From NCBI GenBank assembly GCA_943789025.1, contig CALSSN010000009.1, forward strand, positions 1 to 64,000: 64,000 bases of DNA, in the 5' to 3' direction. Below are positions 19,747 through 27,608 of the stretch, piece by piece. The stretch's first letter is position 1, and every line of letters begins with the position of its first letter. The position numbers and the translations under genes are program-made. The notes beneath the pieces are model-generated. The model was not told the origin of the DNA. It did no database searches and saw nothing but the letters and a program-made list of their open reading frames with translations. Source of the DNA: an uncultured Verrucomicrobiales bacterium (GTDB lineage: Bacteria > Verrucomicrobiota > Verrucomicrobiia > Verrucomicrobiales > DEV007).

Positions 19747-20886
19747 ATGGAGTCGAGCAGTTCATCACCGTCAAGGTTGAGCATGGCCGAGCTGGCAGCT
19801 CGGATCCCAGGGGCTGTCCTGGTAGGCTCAGGTGAGCACGAGGTTTCCGGTCTTGTTCACCCGGCGCAGGTGGAGTCGCCGGAGCAGATCAGCCTGCTGA
19901 TGTCCGAGGGAGCCCTCAAGCTCATCGGGCGGGGTAAGATCCGCTGCGCGGTGGTGGGGAGTGACCTCCATGCATCCCACGGGGAATTACTCGGCACGAT
20001 CGATGCCTATCTTTACGTCGATCGCCCGCGCTATGCTCTCGGCGCAGTTTCACGGGTTTTCCCGCGGCAGCGACGTCCCGAGCCCGGAGTTCACCCCACT
20101 GCAGTCATCGAGGAGGGCGCTGAAGTTTCTCTTTCCGCTGTCATCGGGCCGCTGTGTGTGATTCGCGCCGGGGCAAGCATCGGGGAGGGATCCTGGTTGT
20201 CTGACAGCGTGACCGTGGGGCAGGGGTCTATAGTTGGCGAGGACTGTACTTTCCAGAGTGGCGTGCGCGTGGCCGACGGTGTCCGCATCGGTGACCGATG
20301 TATTTTGAATCAGAACGCAGTCGTTGGCAGCGATGGCTTCAGTTTTGTCACTCCGGAGCGGGGTAGTGTCGAGGCTGCGCGCAGTGGCGCGCGTGAGACC
20401 GGAGAGCATAAGAATCATCGCATCGAGCGGATCGAGTCGCTCGGCGGGGTGATCCTTGGTGACGATGTCGAGATCGGCTCGAATTCATGCATCGACCGTG
20501 CTGCTCTGGGCAACACCGTGGTCGGCTCGGGGACGAAGATCGACAATCTCTGTCAGATCGCCCACAACGTCGAGTTGGGAGAGAACTGTTTCTTTGCCTC
20601 GCACAACGGAATCGCTGGAAGCACAAAGATCGGAGATCGGGTCGTCTTTGGCGGGCAGGCGGGCTGTGCAGACCACCTCACCATCGGTGACGATGCCATC
20701 ATCATGGCCCGAGGGGGGGTGACCACGGATCTGGAAGCAGGTAAGGTTTATGCTGGGTTCCCGGCGCAATCTGCTCAGCGAGCGATGAAAAATTACGCCC
20801 TCATCGACCGGCTGGGAGAAATGCGGCGGGATATCCGTCAGCTCAAGAAGGCGCAGGAAGAATCGCAAGAGGAAGTGCAGGAGTAA
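19747..20886 (+). CDS. lpxD: UDP-3-O-(3-hydroxyacyl)glucosamine N-acyltransferase
   Basis: A 379-residue LpxD, third step of lipid A synthesis. The N-terminal uridine-binding domain (MAELAARIPGAVLVGSG) is followed by a left-handed beta-helix of hexapeptide repeats. The DRAALGNTVVGSGTKIDNL segment and catalytic histidine in QIAHNVELGENC are diagnostic. The C-terminal helix (RDIRQLKKAQEESQEE) is typical for trimer capping. A second in-frame ATG at 19783 is an alternative start. It supports an LPS-bearing outer membrane. No other lpx gene is adjacent. Confidence 0.93.
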   Translation: MESSSSSPSRLSMAELAARIPGAVLVGSGEHEVSGLVHPAQVESPEQISLLMSEGALKLIGRGKIRCAVVGSDLHASHGELLGTIDAYLYVDRPRYALGAVSRVFPRQRRPEPGVHPTAVIEEGAEVSLSAVIGPLCVIRAGASIGEGSWLSDSVTVGQGSIVGEDCTFQSGVRVADGVRIGDRCILNQNAVVGSDGFSFVTPERGSVEAARSGARETGEHKNHRIERIESLGGVILGDDVEIGSNSCIDRAALGNTVVGSGTKIDNLCQIAHNVELGENCFFASHNGIAGSTKIGDRVVFGGQAGCADHLTIGDDAIIMARGGVTTDLEAGKVYAGFPAQSAQRAMKNYALIDRLGEMRRDIRQLKKAQEESQEEVQE

Positions 20887-21009
20887 TTTTTCTGGAGCGG
20901 GCAGACTCCGCGTGACTTTAGAGTTTGCATTGGGCGAGTTTCCAGCGGTCGCGCGATCGGCTTGCGAGGGGGCAGCGCCGTGATATGATCCTCAGAATCT
21001 TCTATCCTT

Positions 21010-23361
21010 ATGCGCCGCTTCCCCTATTGCATACCTGCAACTGCTGTTTCTTTTTCCTTACGAATTTTTCTGGGCTTTGCCCTTTGCCTCTTTGCCCAGC
21101 CCGATGGACATGCGGAGGCCGAGAAAGAGAAGCCATCGCCAGTCGCAGCGGTCAGCGGTGCGGCGCAGGAGGGAGACAAAGTAGAGGCAGAAGCAGAAGC
21201 AGAGGCAGAGGCGGAGGCAGAAAAAAATCCGGTTCTTGAGCCGGCAAATCAGCCGGAGGAGAAACCTGTTGTTGCTGCCCCTGCTGGCCCTTCTAAAGCA
21301 GGTGGTGAAGCAGTTGTCCCTGCTGGTGCCGCCGCTGCTGCCGAGGAGGCAGTGCGAGCCAACAAAGAGCCTACGCTTTTTCTCTCGAGTGCTATGCGGC
21401 AGACGCTGGCTGAGTGGAACGTCAGGATCAGTGACTTCATGCGTCCGGTTGCGCACTGGTCTGGCAAGATCTTCTTCGTAGGACCGACGGTGGACACTCC
21501 ATCAGGGGAGCTCATCAGGGGCCGCAACGGGCAGCCTATAACCCTCTGGTATGTGGTCCTCTGGCTCGCTTTTGCCGGGATTCTCCTGACCCTTATTTTC
21601 GGGTTCATCAATATCAGAGCTCTGCCTCTGGCATACCGAACGATCCGTGGCACCTACTCCTCAGAGAGCGACCCCGGGCAGATTTCTCATTTTCAGGCGC
21701 TCAGCGCTGCTCTTTCAGGAACCGTCGGCTTAGGAAACATAGCAGGTGTGGCGATCGCCATCTCCGTAGGTGGTCCCGGAGCCGTCTTCTGGATGATTGT
21801 GGCTGGTTTTCTGGGGATGACCACGAAGTTCTGTGAGTGCACACTCGGAACAAAATACCGGAGAATTAAGCCGAATGGAACGGTTCTAGGCGGTCCCATG
21901 TACTACCTTTCGGCCGGGTTCAAAGAGCGCGGGATGACTGGTCTCGGCCGGACCCTGGCGGTGCTTTTCGCCATCTTCTGTGCCATCGCAGCAATCGGTG
22001 CCGGGAACCTCTTCCAAGTGAACCAGTCGCTGGATCAACTGGTTCGGTCGACCGGAAACAACCTTTCCTACTTTGCAACGCCTGATGGCGAAGTGGTTTT
22101 CGGTCTGCTTCTGGCCACCGTCGTCGGATTTGTTGTGATTTTAGGGATTAAAGCGATTGGCAGGGTGGCATCATTCCTCGTCCCGATAATGTGCGGCATA
22201 TACATTTTCGGATGTGTGGTTGTGCTGGTGGTGAACTGGAGTCTTTTGGGGAGCGCGTTCCAGACGATCTGGGACGAGGCCTTTCACCCGAAAGCGGGAG
22301 TGGGTGCCATTCTCATTGCCATTCTGATGGGGTTCCGTCGCGCCGCATTCTCGAATGAGGCCGGCTTCGGATCCGCTTCCATTGCACACTCTGCAGTGAA
22401 GACAAAATATCCTGCCAGCGAAGGGATTGTCGCCCTCTTTGAACCATTCATAGACACCGTGATCGTCTGTACCCTGACTGCTCTGGTCATTATCACGACC
22501 GGTGAGTGGCTGAATGTTCCGGCGGAGGGACTGGGGAGCTGGGGAGAGGGCATTGAGCTTACCTCGCGTGCCTTCGAGACCGTGATGCCTTCTTTCAAAT
22601 ACATTCTGACCGTGGCAGCGATCACCTTTGCCATATCGACCCTGATCACCTGGAGTTACTATGGCGAACAGGCATGGGTGTACCTCTTTGGAGGCAATGC
22701 TTTTATGGGAATCCTCTATCGGGTCATTTTTGTGGTGGCTGTTCTGGCTGGTGCGGTGATGAGCCTGGATGAGGTGGTGGATTTTGCAGATGGCCCGTTC
22801 TTTGCACTCTGTATTTTGAATCTTCTCGGGGTCTATGCCTTGGTTCCAGTCGTCCGCGAGGAGCTCAAGCGATTCCGCGAATACGTGAAGAAAGTCGACC
22901 GTGGAGAGATCACTGTGGATCGGGTGGTCGAACTCGGTGGAAGTTCTTCCCCGAAAATCGAACTGACCGAGCTTGATCGTTTCGAGAAGACCATGAAGTC
23001 AGCGAGTTCCGATGATCAGCGGTTCCAAGGGCCGCTCGGTGTAGCCATGGTCAAGCCACTTTTCGAAGGGAAGCCGGATGCTTCGACCGACAAGGACAAG
23101 GTGGAAAACAAGGACAAGGCGGAAAACGAGGACAAGGCGGGGGCTAAGAACAAGGGTAAAAAGAAGTCCAAGGACAAAGAGAAGTCGAAAGACAAAAAGA
23201 AAGCTGAGGACAAAGACAAGACTGAAGACAAGCCCGAGGACAAGCCCGAGGACAAGCCCGAGGACAAGCCTCAGGACAAGCCCGAGGACAAGCCTCAGGA
23301 CAAATCCAAGAATGAGAAGAATCGAGGTGAAGAGAGCGATTCGGGTGGTAGAAAAGGCTAA
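21010..23361 (+). CDS. AGCS-family sodium:alanine/amino-acid symporter with long charged tails
   Basis: A 783-residue membrane protein. After a signal-like hydrophobic stretch come about 60 residues of Ala/Glu/Pro-rich sequence including (AE)n. The AGCS core begins near residue 175 with about ten helices and the family signature around LSAALSGTVGLGNIAGVAIA. Other conserved stretches are GGPMYYLSAG, MGFRRAAFSNEAGFGSA and TFAISTLITWSYYGEQ. The C-terminal 110 residues are a Lys/Asp/Glu tail with six PEDK/PQDK units. Typical AGCS proteins are about 450-550 residues, so both tails are extra. It imports alanine, glycine or related amino acids with Na+. The PQQ-propeller gene starts 14 bases after the stop. 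Confidence 0.92.
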   Translation: MRRFPYCIPATAVSFSLRIFLGFALCLFAQPDGHAEAEKEKPSPVAAVSGAAQEGDKVEAEAEAEAEAEAEKNPVLEPANQPEEKPVVAAPAGPSKAGGEAVVPAGAAAAAEEAVRANKEPTLFLSSAMRQTLAEWNVRISDFMRPVAHWSGKIFFVGPTVDTPSGELIRGRNGQPITLWYVVLWLAFAGILLTLIFGFINIRALPLAYRTIRGTYSSESDPGQISHFQALSAALSGTVGLGNIAGVAIAISVGGPGAVFWMIVAGFLGMTTKFCECTLGTKYRRIKPNGTVLGGPMYYLSAGFKERGMTGLGRTLAVLFAIFCAIAAIGAGNLFQVNQSLDQLVRSTGNNLSYFATPDGEVVFGLLLATVVGFVVILGIKAIGRVASFLVPIMCGIYIFGCVVVLVVNWSLLGSAFQTIWDEAFHPKAGVGAILIAILMGFRRAAFSNEAGFGSASIAHSAVKTKYPASEGIVALFEPFIDTVIVCTLTALVIITTGEWLNVPAEGLGSWGEGIELTSRAFETVMPSFKYILTVAAITFAISTLITWSYYGEQAWVYLFGGNAFMGILYRVIFVVAVLAGAVMSLDEVVDFADGPFFALCILNLLGVYALVPVVREELKRFREYVKKVDRGEITVDRVVELGGSSSPKIELTELDRFEKTMKSASSDDQRFQGPLGVAMVKPLFEGKPDASTDKDKVENKDKAENEDKAGAKNKGKKKSKDKEKSKDKKKAEDKDKTEDKPEDKPEDKPEDKPQDKPEDKPQDKSKNEKNRGEESDSGGRKG
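23233..23304. repeat. 12-bp minisatellite in the AGCS symporter gene
   Basis: Six tandem copies of a 12-base unit (CCCGAGGACAAG or CCTCAGGACAAG), encoding Pro-Glu/Gln-Asp-Lys. Further imperfect AAGGACAAG units lie upstream (23090-23230). Whole-unit changes keep frame. Confidence 0.9.
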
Positions 23362-23375
23362 GTTTCTGTCGCACC

Positions 23376-24683
23376 ATGAGCCCGTTTTCGCTCTCATTCC
23401 TTCGCCGCTTTCTGGCGCTGCTTGTCTTCGCTCTTCAGGGTGTCCAAGCTGCGGACTGGCCTCAGTTTCAAGGCCCGAAAAGGCTAGGAATTTCTGAAGA
23501 AGTCGGGCTTGTTTCCTCGCTCTCCTCCGAGGCCGGCACCATTGTCCGCTGGCGGATCGATCTCCATGAGGGCTTCGGTGGAGCGGCGATCGTTGGAGAC
23601 CAAGTGTTCGTGATGGACCGCGAGCCTGCGAAAGCAGACGTTCTGCTTTGCCTGGATCTGGAGACCGGTGAGGAGCGCTGGAGATACGTGGAGGAGGTCG
23701 CGGGGAAACTTTCATTCCCCGGCTCAAGAAATACCCCGACTGTTGAAGGAGACCGGGTGTATACCATCGGAGGATTTGGGCAGGTAACTTGCCTCGATCG
23801 TCAGAGCAGTCGGCGGATCTGGCAGTTTGCCATCATGAAAGAGTTTGGCGTCAGCAGGCCGCCGAACTGGGGCTACGCCCAATCTCCGCTAATTGTCGGA
23901 GAGGCACTTGTGGCCTGTGTGCTCTCGGATGATGTGGGCCTGGTTGCGCTCGATAAACGGACAGGTCGAGTGCTTTGGAAAACAGATCCGGTGGGCTCGT
24001 CGATGTCGCAGCCGGTTTATTGTGAGATCAAAGGGGTGCCCCAGATTCTGATTTTGAGTAAAGACAAGGGAGGGGGGCTAGCCAGCTTCTCGCCGGAAGA
24101 TGGGCGGCTGCTTTGGAAGAGTGATGTCTATCAGAACAGGATCCCTATTCCCGGGCCCCTGCTTGTCGGTGAGGACCGGCTGTTTCTGACTGGGGGATAC
24201 GAAACTGGCTCAGTGATGCTCCGGCTTGAGGGTGCCGGTGACGCGATTTCTACCAGAGAAATCTACCGCCTCGAGGGAGGTTCCCAGATTCATCCACCTG
24301 TCGTTGCGGGCAAGTATTTATACATCCTCATGAATGAGAATGCGAATTACAAGGTCCGTAGTCAACGTGAAGAGACCGGAGGTCTTGCCTGTCTGCGCAT
24401 TGAAGATGGAAGCGAGCTCTGGCGGACGGGAAACGATCCCTTCATCGGACGCGGCAGTATGATCCTAGCAGATGGAAAGCTTATTGTTCAGGACGGCCAT
24501 AATGGCATCCTTCGCCTGGTGGGAGTGTCTCCGGAACAGTACCGTCCCCTGGGAGAGGCGAACGTCTTCCAGGTTCGTGACCTCGATGTGGATCTGAAGT
24601 TCTGGAGCCCACTCGCCCTCTCGGATGGACGCCTGCTCATGCGGGGACAGAACCAGCTGCTCTGCGTGGACCTTCGGCAGTGA
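23376..24683 (+). CDS. PQQ-like beta-propeller protein, exported
   Basis: A 435-residue protein with a signal peptide (SFLRRFLALLVFALQGVQAAD), followed by ADWPQFQGPKRLG, the usual start of the PQQ-binding-like WD40/BamB-type propellers abundant in Verrucomicrobiota and Planctomycetota. Propeller repeats contain LDLETGEERW, LDRQSSRRIW, LDKRTGRVLW and IEDGSELWRT. It is exported; no dehydrogenase domain or haem motif is present, so it is probably a binding or scaffold propeller rather than a quinoprotein enzyme. It lies 14 bases downstream of the symporter gene and is likely co-transcribed. Confidence 0.85.
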   Translation: MSPFSLSFLRRFLALLVFALQGVQAADWPQFQGPKRLGISEEVGLVSSLSSEAGTIVRWRIDLHEGFGGAAIVGDQVFVMDREPAKADVLLCLDLETGEERWRYVEEVAGKLSFPGSRNTPTVEGDRVYTIGGFGQVTCLDRQSSRRIWQFAIMKEFGVSRPPNWGYAQSPLIVGEALVACVLSDDVGLVALDKRTGRVLWKTDPVGSSMSQPVYCEIKGVPQILILSKDKGGGLASFSPEDGRLLWKSDVYQNRIPIPGPLLVGEDRLFLTGGYETGSVMLRLEGAGDAISTREIYRLEGGSQIHPPVVAGKYLYILMNENANYKVRSQREETGGLACLRIEDGSELWRTGNDPFIGRGSMILADGKLIVQDGHNGILRLVGVSPEQYRPLGEANVFQVRDLDVDLKFWSPLALSDGRLLMRGQNQLLCVDLRQ

Positions 24684-24739
24684 GGTGAGGGCGGCCCGTG
24701 CGCGCCCGTGGTGGGATTGAGCTCAATGGAGGGGTTGTC

Positions 24740-24905
24740 TTAGTAGGAAAGGTCTGATCCATTGCGCCACCCGCCACGCCACCCGCCACGCCACCCGCCA
24801 CGCCACCCGCCACGCCACTTGGAATGGGATGGAATGGGATTCAAGTCAGCATCGCTGCGCTCTGGGCTCGCTGGAGAAGCCCTCCGGGTTGCTGCCCGCA
24901 TCCAG
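24740..24905 (+). mobile_element. MITE-like dispersed repeat, copy 1 (incomplete)
   Basis: This segment matches the element at 30881-31114 in opposite orientation. It begins with the TIR-like TTAGTAGGAAAGGTCTGATC, then ATTGCGCCACCCGCCA, and has a 77-base core at 24829-24905. That core aligns without gaps with 30996-31072 (about 68 of 77 identical by eye). It breaks off at CATCCAG, immediately before the stop codon of the DUF1460 gene, so the second terminal repeat is missing. A 12-bp unit has expanded inside it. Confidence 0.75.
24766..24818. repeat. 12-bp tandem repeat (GCCACCCGCCAC), 4.4 copies
   Basis: Four perfect copies of GCCACCCGCCAC plus GCCAC. The sister element at 31 kb has only one such unit, so the expansion occurred within this element copy. 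The copies are contiguous without spacers. Confidence 0.92.
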
Positions 24906-24906
24906 C

Positions 24907-25878
24907 TTAGGGACCTACCTCGCGCATTCCGGTGAGTTTTCTGAGATTGCTCTGGTAGACGGAGTTATCGACGACCGCCTGCTTCCGCGCGAGCGGCCGA
25001 GCCACGATCAGGCCGAGGTGACTGCTGAAACTTTTCAGATAGCCGGAGACGCTTTTATCCACCACGACACGCTTGTAATTTCGGGAGGCGTGCATCAGCC
25101 TGGCTACTCCGTCCTTCCCCTTGGAGAGAAGTCCGACATGCGAGCAGAAGCCTCCGTCATGGCGGGTCACGATCCCCATGATGTCGCCATTCTGGAGCTT
25201 CGATTCGATGAGGTGGACACGCTCCCGGGGAATGTAGTAGACGGGAAGCCGAGCCACTCGCCTTTCGTGCACCGCCATCGGCTTTCGAAGTTCCGGGTTG
25301 TGTTTTAAATACCGATAGCTTTTCCAGAGCACGGTCATCTCCTGGATTTTTCTGTTGCTCAGACGTTGCGCCTGGCCCAGCTCGCGCGTGATATCGGTGG
25401 CGATCCCCCTGGCTTCAGCTTCAAAGAACCATTCCGCGAGGTAGTGGATCCGGTCGAGGTAATTGCCATTGCAGACCCCGGAGCGGTAGCGCGTCCATTC
25501 GATTTCTCGAAGCAGATCGTTTGGATGGTAGCTTGTTTTCTGCAGTTCCAGCATGCGTGCCATGCCGAGAGCGATTTCAAAAAATGTCCAGCAGTCGAGG
25601 CCGTGAAGGTTGACCGAGGGGGATTCGATTCTGTTGTCGATTTCCAGCGTGAATCCGACATAGGGAGTGCCGTGCATCTCGTGGGCGCAAGCCATGATGC
25701 GTTCTCCGATCGGTTTTTTATACCAATCGTTGGAGACCGCTTTTTTCACGATTTTCTCGAACTGATCAGTGCCTTTGAAGGTGCGGTTGAGCTTCAGGTG
25801 TGGCCCAGCCAGCAAAATCGGGGAGGGAACGAGCAGTCCGAGGGCTCCAATGCGCAGTAGATCTCGTCGGTTTTTCAT
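24907..25878 (-). CDS. DUF1460-family putative cell-wall hydrolase
   Basis: From the ATG at 25878 the product is 323 residues. The N-terminus MKNRRDLLRIGALGLLVPSP resembles a twin-arginine signal (RRDLL followed by a hydrophobic stretch). The body matches the DUF1460 (N-acetylmuramoyl-L-alanine amidase-like) family of NlpC/P60-fold enzymes: a catalytic Cys candidate in NLHGLDCWTFFE and a His in GGFCSHVGLL. Members are thought to cleave peptidoglycan peptides, but the activity here is inferred. It follows the TPM gene by 23 bases on the minus strand, so they form a likely two-gene operon. Confidence 0.78.
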   Translation of the reverse strand: MKNRRDLLRIGALGLLVPSPILLAGPHLKLNRTFKGTDQFEKIVKKAVSNDWYKKPIGERIMACAHEMHGTPYVGFTLEIDNRIESPSVNLHGLDCWTFFEIALGMARMLELQKTSYHPNDLLREIEWTRYRSGVCNGNYLDRIHYLAEWFFEAEARGIATDITRELGQAQRLSNRKIQEMTVLWKSYRYLKHNPELRKPMAVHERRVARLPVYYIPRERVHLIESKLQNGDIMGIVTRHDGGFCSHVGLLSKGKDGVARLMHASRNYKRVVVDKSVSGYLKSFSSHLGLIVARPLARKQAVVDNSVYQSNLRKLTGMREVGP

Positions 25879-25901
25879 CGTTTTCAAACTATGCTTTTCC
25901 T

Positions 25902-26555
25902 TCAATAAGGATCCACCTGCCACTCATAAAACGCAAACTTCTCCTGCTCGGTGGGAACGATCAGGCCGATATTGAAGGCCTCGGTCGGCTTGAGTGCGTT
26001 CAGGTCGATGCCATAGGTTTTCTCGATTCGTCCATGGACTTCGTCAAGGACGTGCTCAGTCTTGGCGATCATGGCTTGGATGCCGCGACCGAATTTGGCA
26101 GCTTCGAAATCACCTCGAGTGGATTCCAGAATGCTCTGAAGGTGCCGGTAGCCGATGAAAGGTTCGAGTCCATATCCGATCTGGATCGATGCGCGTTTAT
26201 CCGAAGTCGCTACGGCGATGAGAATTCCGTAGTTTTTTCCGCCGCGCTCTTGAGAGCGAAATAAGCCAGCACGGTTGAAGAGCCAGGTGGCAAGGGTGGG
26301 AAGAGAGGTCTCCGGAGCAAGTTGCATGGTCACGACAGCAAAACGGATCTGCGGATACTTGTTTGCCAGGCGATGGAACTGCGCCATGATCGTCCGTGTA
26401 TCTTCCGAGTTGAGTGCCTTGACGTGGTCATTGATGCCGAGCGCGAGATCAGGAGGGGTGCCGAAAAGAGCATCACCACCGTGGATGGTAAAGTGGCATT
26501 GCGGGCAGTTGTCGCTTGTCTCGTTTAAGGGGTATGTGCAATACGGACAGAACAT
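25902..26555 (-). CDS. TPM-domain (DUF477) protein with N-terminal zinc ribbon
   Basis: From the ATG at 26555 the product is 217 residues. The first 30 residues hold two CxxC pairs (CPYC, CPQC), a zinc ribbon. A TPM domain follows, with NKYPQIRFAVVTMQ, GKNYGILIAVATSDKRASIQ and GYGLEP, characteristic of the TPM/YgcG family. TPM domains have been linked to acid phosphatase activity in plants and to photosystem or respiratory-complex biogenesis. The bacterial role is unknown. No signal peptide or C-terminal membrane helix is visible, so this copy is probably cytoplasmic. Confidence 0.75.
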   Translation of the reverse strand: MFCPYCTYPLNETSDNCPQCHFTIHGGDALFGTPPDLALGINDHVKALNSEDTRTIMAQFHRLANKYPQIRFAVVTMQLAPETSLPTLATWLFNRAGLFRSQERGGKNYGILIAVATSDKRASIQIGYGLEPFIGYRHLQSILESTRGDFEAAKFGRGIQAMIAKTEHVLDEVHGRIEKTYGIDLNALKPTEAFNIGLIVPTEQEKFAFYEWQVDPY

Positions 26556-26685
26556 GGGAAGGAAGCTGGCAAGATGCTCTTCAGCGTGTCGGATGCAAAT
26601 CAAACTCGCTATCGGGAGAGGGGGAAAGGTTCTTTCGCCTGCGGTTTACGCTTGTTTCCTGCTGTGGTTGGTGGGATCGATAAGC

Positions 26686-27432
26686 ATGCCAGTTCTTCAG
26701 GATAAGATAGCAGTTGTCACCGGTGCCGGTCGTGGTATCGGCAGAGCGATCGCCCACCGATTTGCAGCCGAGGGAGCCAAAGTAGCGGTTCTCAGTTTCA
26801 GTGAAGCCAATTCCCAGAAAGTCGCGGACGAGCTGAATGCGGTCTCTCCCGCATGTGCCGTCGGCTACGCGGTGGATGTCGCCGACTCCGGTGCCACGGC
26901 AGCCTTTGGCAAGGCGGTGGTCACAGATCTGGGGGCTCCGACGATTCTGGTCAACAATGCAGGGGTGACCCGGGACGGACTCTGTATGCGAATGAAGGAA
27001 GAGGATTGGGAGACAGTTTTGGACACCAATCTGAAGGGAGCATTCAATATGGTGAAGGCCCTGCAGCGGCCACTGCTCAAATCGGGTTCTGGCCGGATCA
27101 TCAATATCAGCTCGGTGATTGGACTGATCGGAAATGCAGGGCAGTGCAACTATGCTGCGAGCAAAGCCGGACTCATTGGTCTGACTAAGTCGCTGGCTCG
27201 GGAGTTCGCCAGCAGGGCCGTGACGGCGAATGCGATCGCTCCAGGATTCATCGCTACTGATATGACAGATGCGCTGACCGAGGACCTCCGTGCTTCCATT
27301 CTTTCTACGATCCCTCTGAACCGTCTTGGTGCGGTGGAAGAGATAGCCTCGGCTGCTCTTTTTCTTGCCGGAGGTGAAGCTTCCTACATCACCGGACAGA
27401 CGTTGGTCGTTGATGGTGGCATGGTGATGTAG
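26686..27432 (+). CDS. fabG: 3-oxoacyl-[acyl-carrier-protein] reductase
   Basis: A 248-residue short-chain dehydrogenase of classical FabG length. Cofactor motif TGAGRGIGRAIAHRF, NNAGVTRD, the catalytic serine in RIINISSVIG, YAASKAG (catalytic Tyr and Lys) and the closing ITGQTLVVDGGMVM are all present. It reduces 3-oxoacyl-ACP with NADPH during fatty-acid elongation. The frame is open much further upstream, but the SDR fold begins at the ATG at 26686. No other fab gene is adjacent, so a different SDR substrate cannot be excluded. Confidence 0.92.
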   Translation: MPVLQDKIAVVTGAGRGIGRAIAHRFAAEGAKVAVLSFSEANSQKVADELNAVSPACAVGYAVDVADSGATAAFGKAVVTDLGAPTILVNNAGVTRDGLCMRMKEEDWETVLDTNLKGAFNMVKALQRPLLKSGSGRIINISSVIGLIGNAGQCNYAASKAGLIGLTKSLAREFASRAVTANAIAPGFIATDMTDALTEDLRASILSTIPLNRLGAVEEIASAALFLAGGEASYITGQTLVVDGGMVM

Positions 27433-27608
27433 CTGATCGGTTTCTTGCGTCACCATTTCCCAGAGGCGATCTTTCCGCTGCTCATTGGTGAGGATTTCGG
27501 CTCGGCAATCAGTGTCTGCCGGGGAGCTTCGCTCCTCTGTGCTATGTTTCTGAGCGTTGATGTCTCGCCTGCCCCGTGTTACGGGCATGCGCACCTTTTT
27601 AAATATTT

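Noticed and set aside
24766-24818. Possible CRISPR array
   Set aside because: Units are 12 bp, contiguous and without spacers, and there is no cas gene in the window.
24829-25308. 160-codon frame starting in the dispersed repeat
   Set aside because: Most of it is antisense to the DUF1460 gene and its first 26 codons are the MITE-like core.
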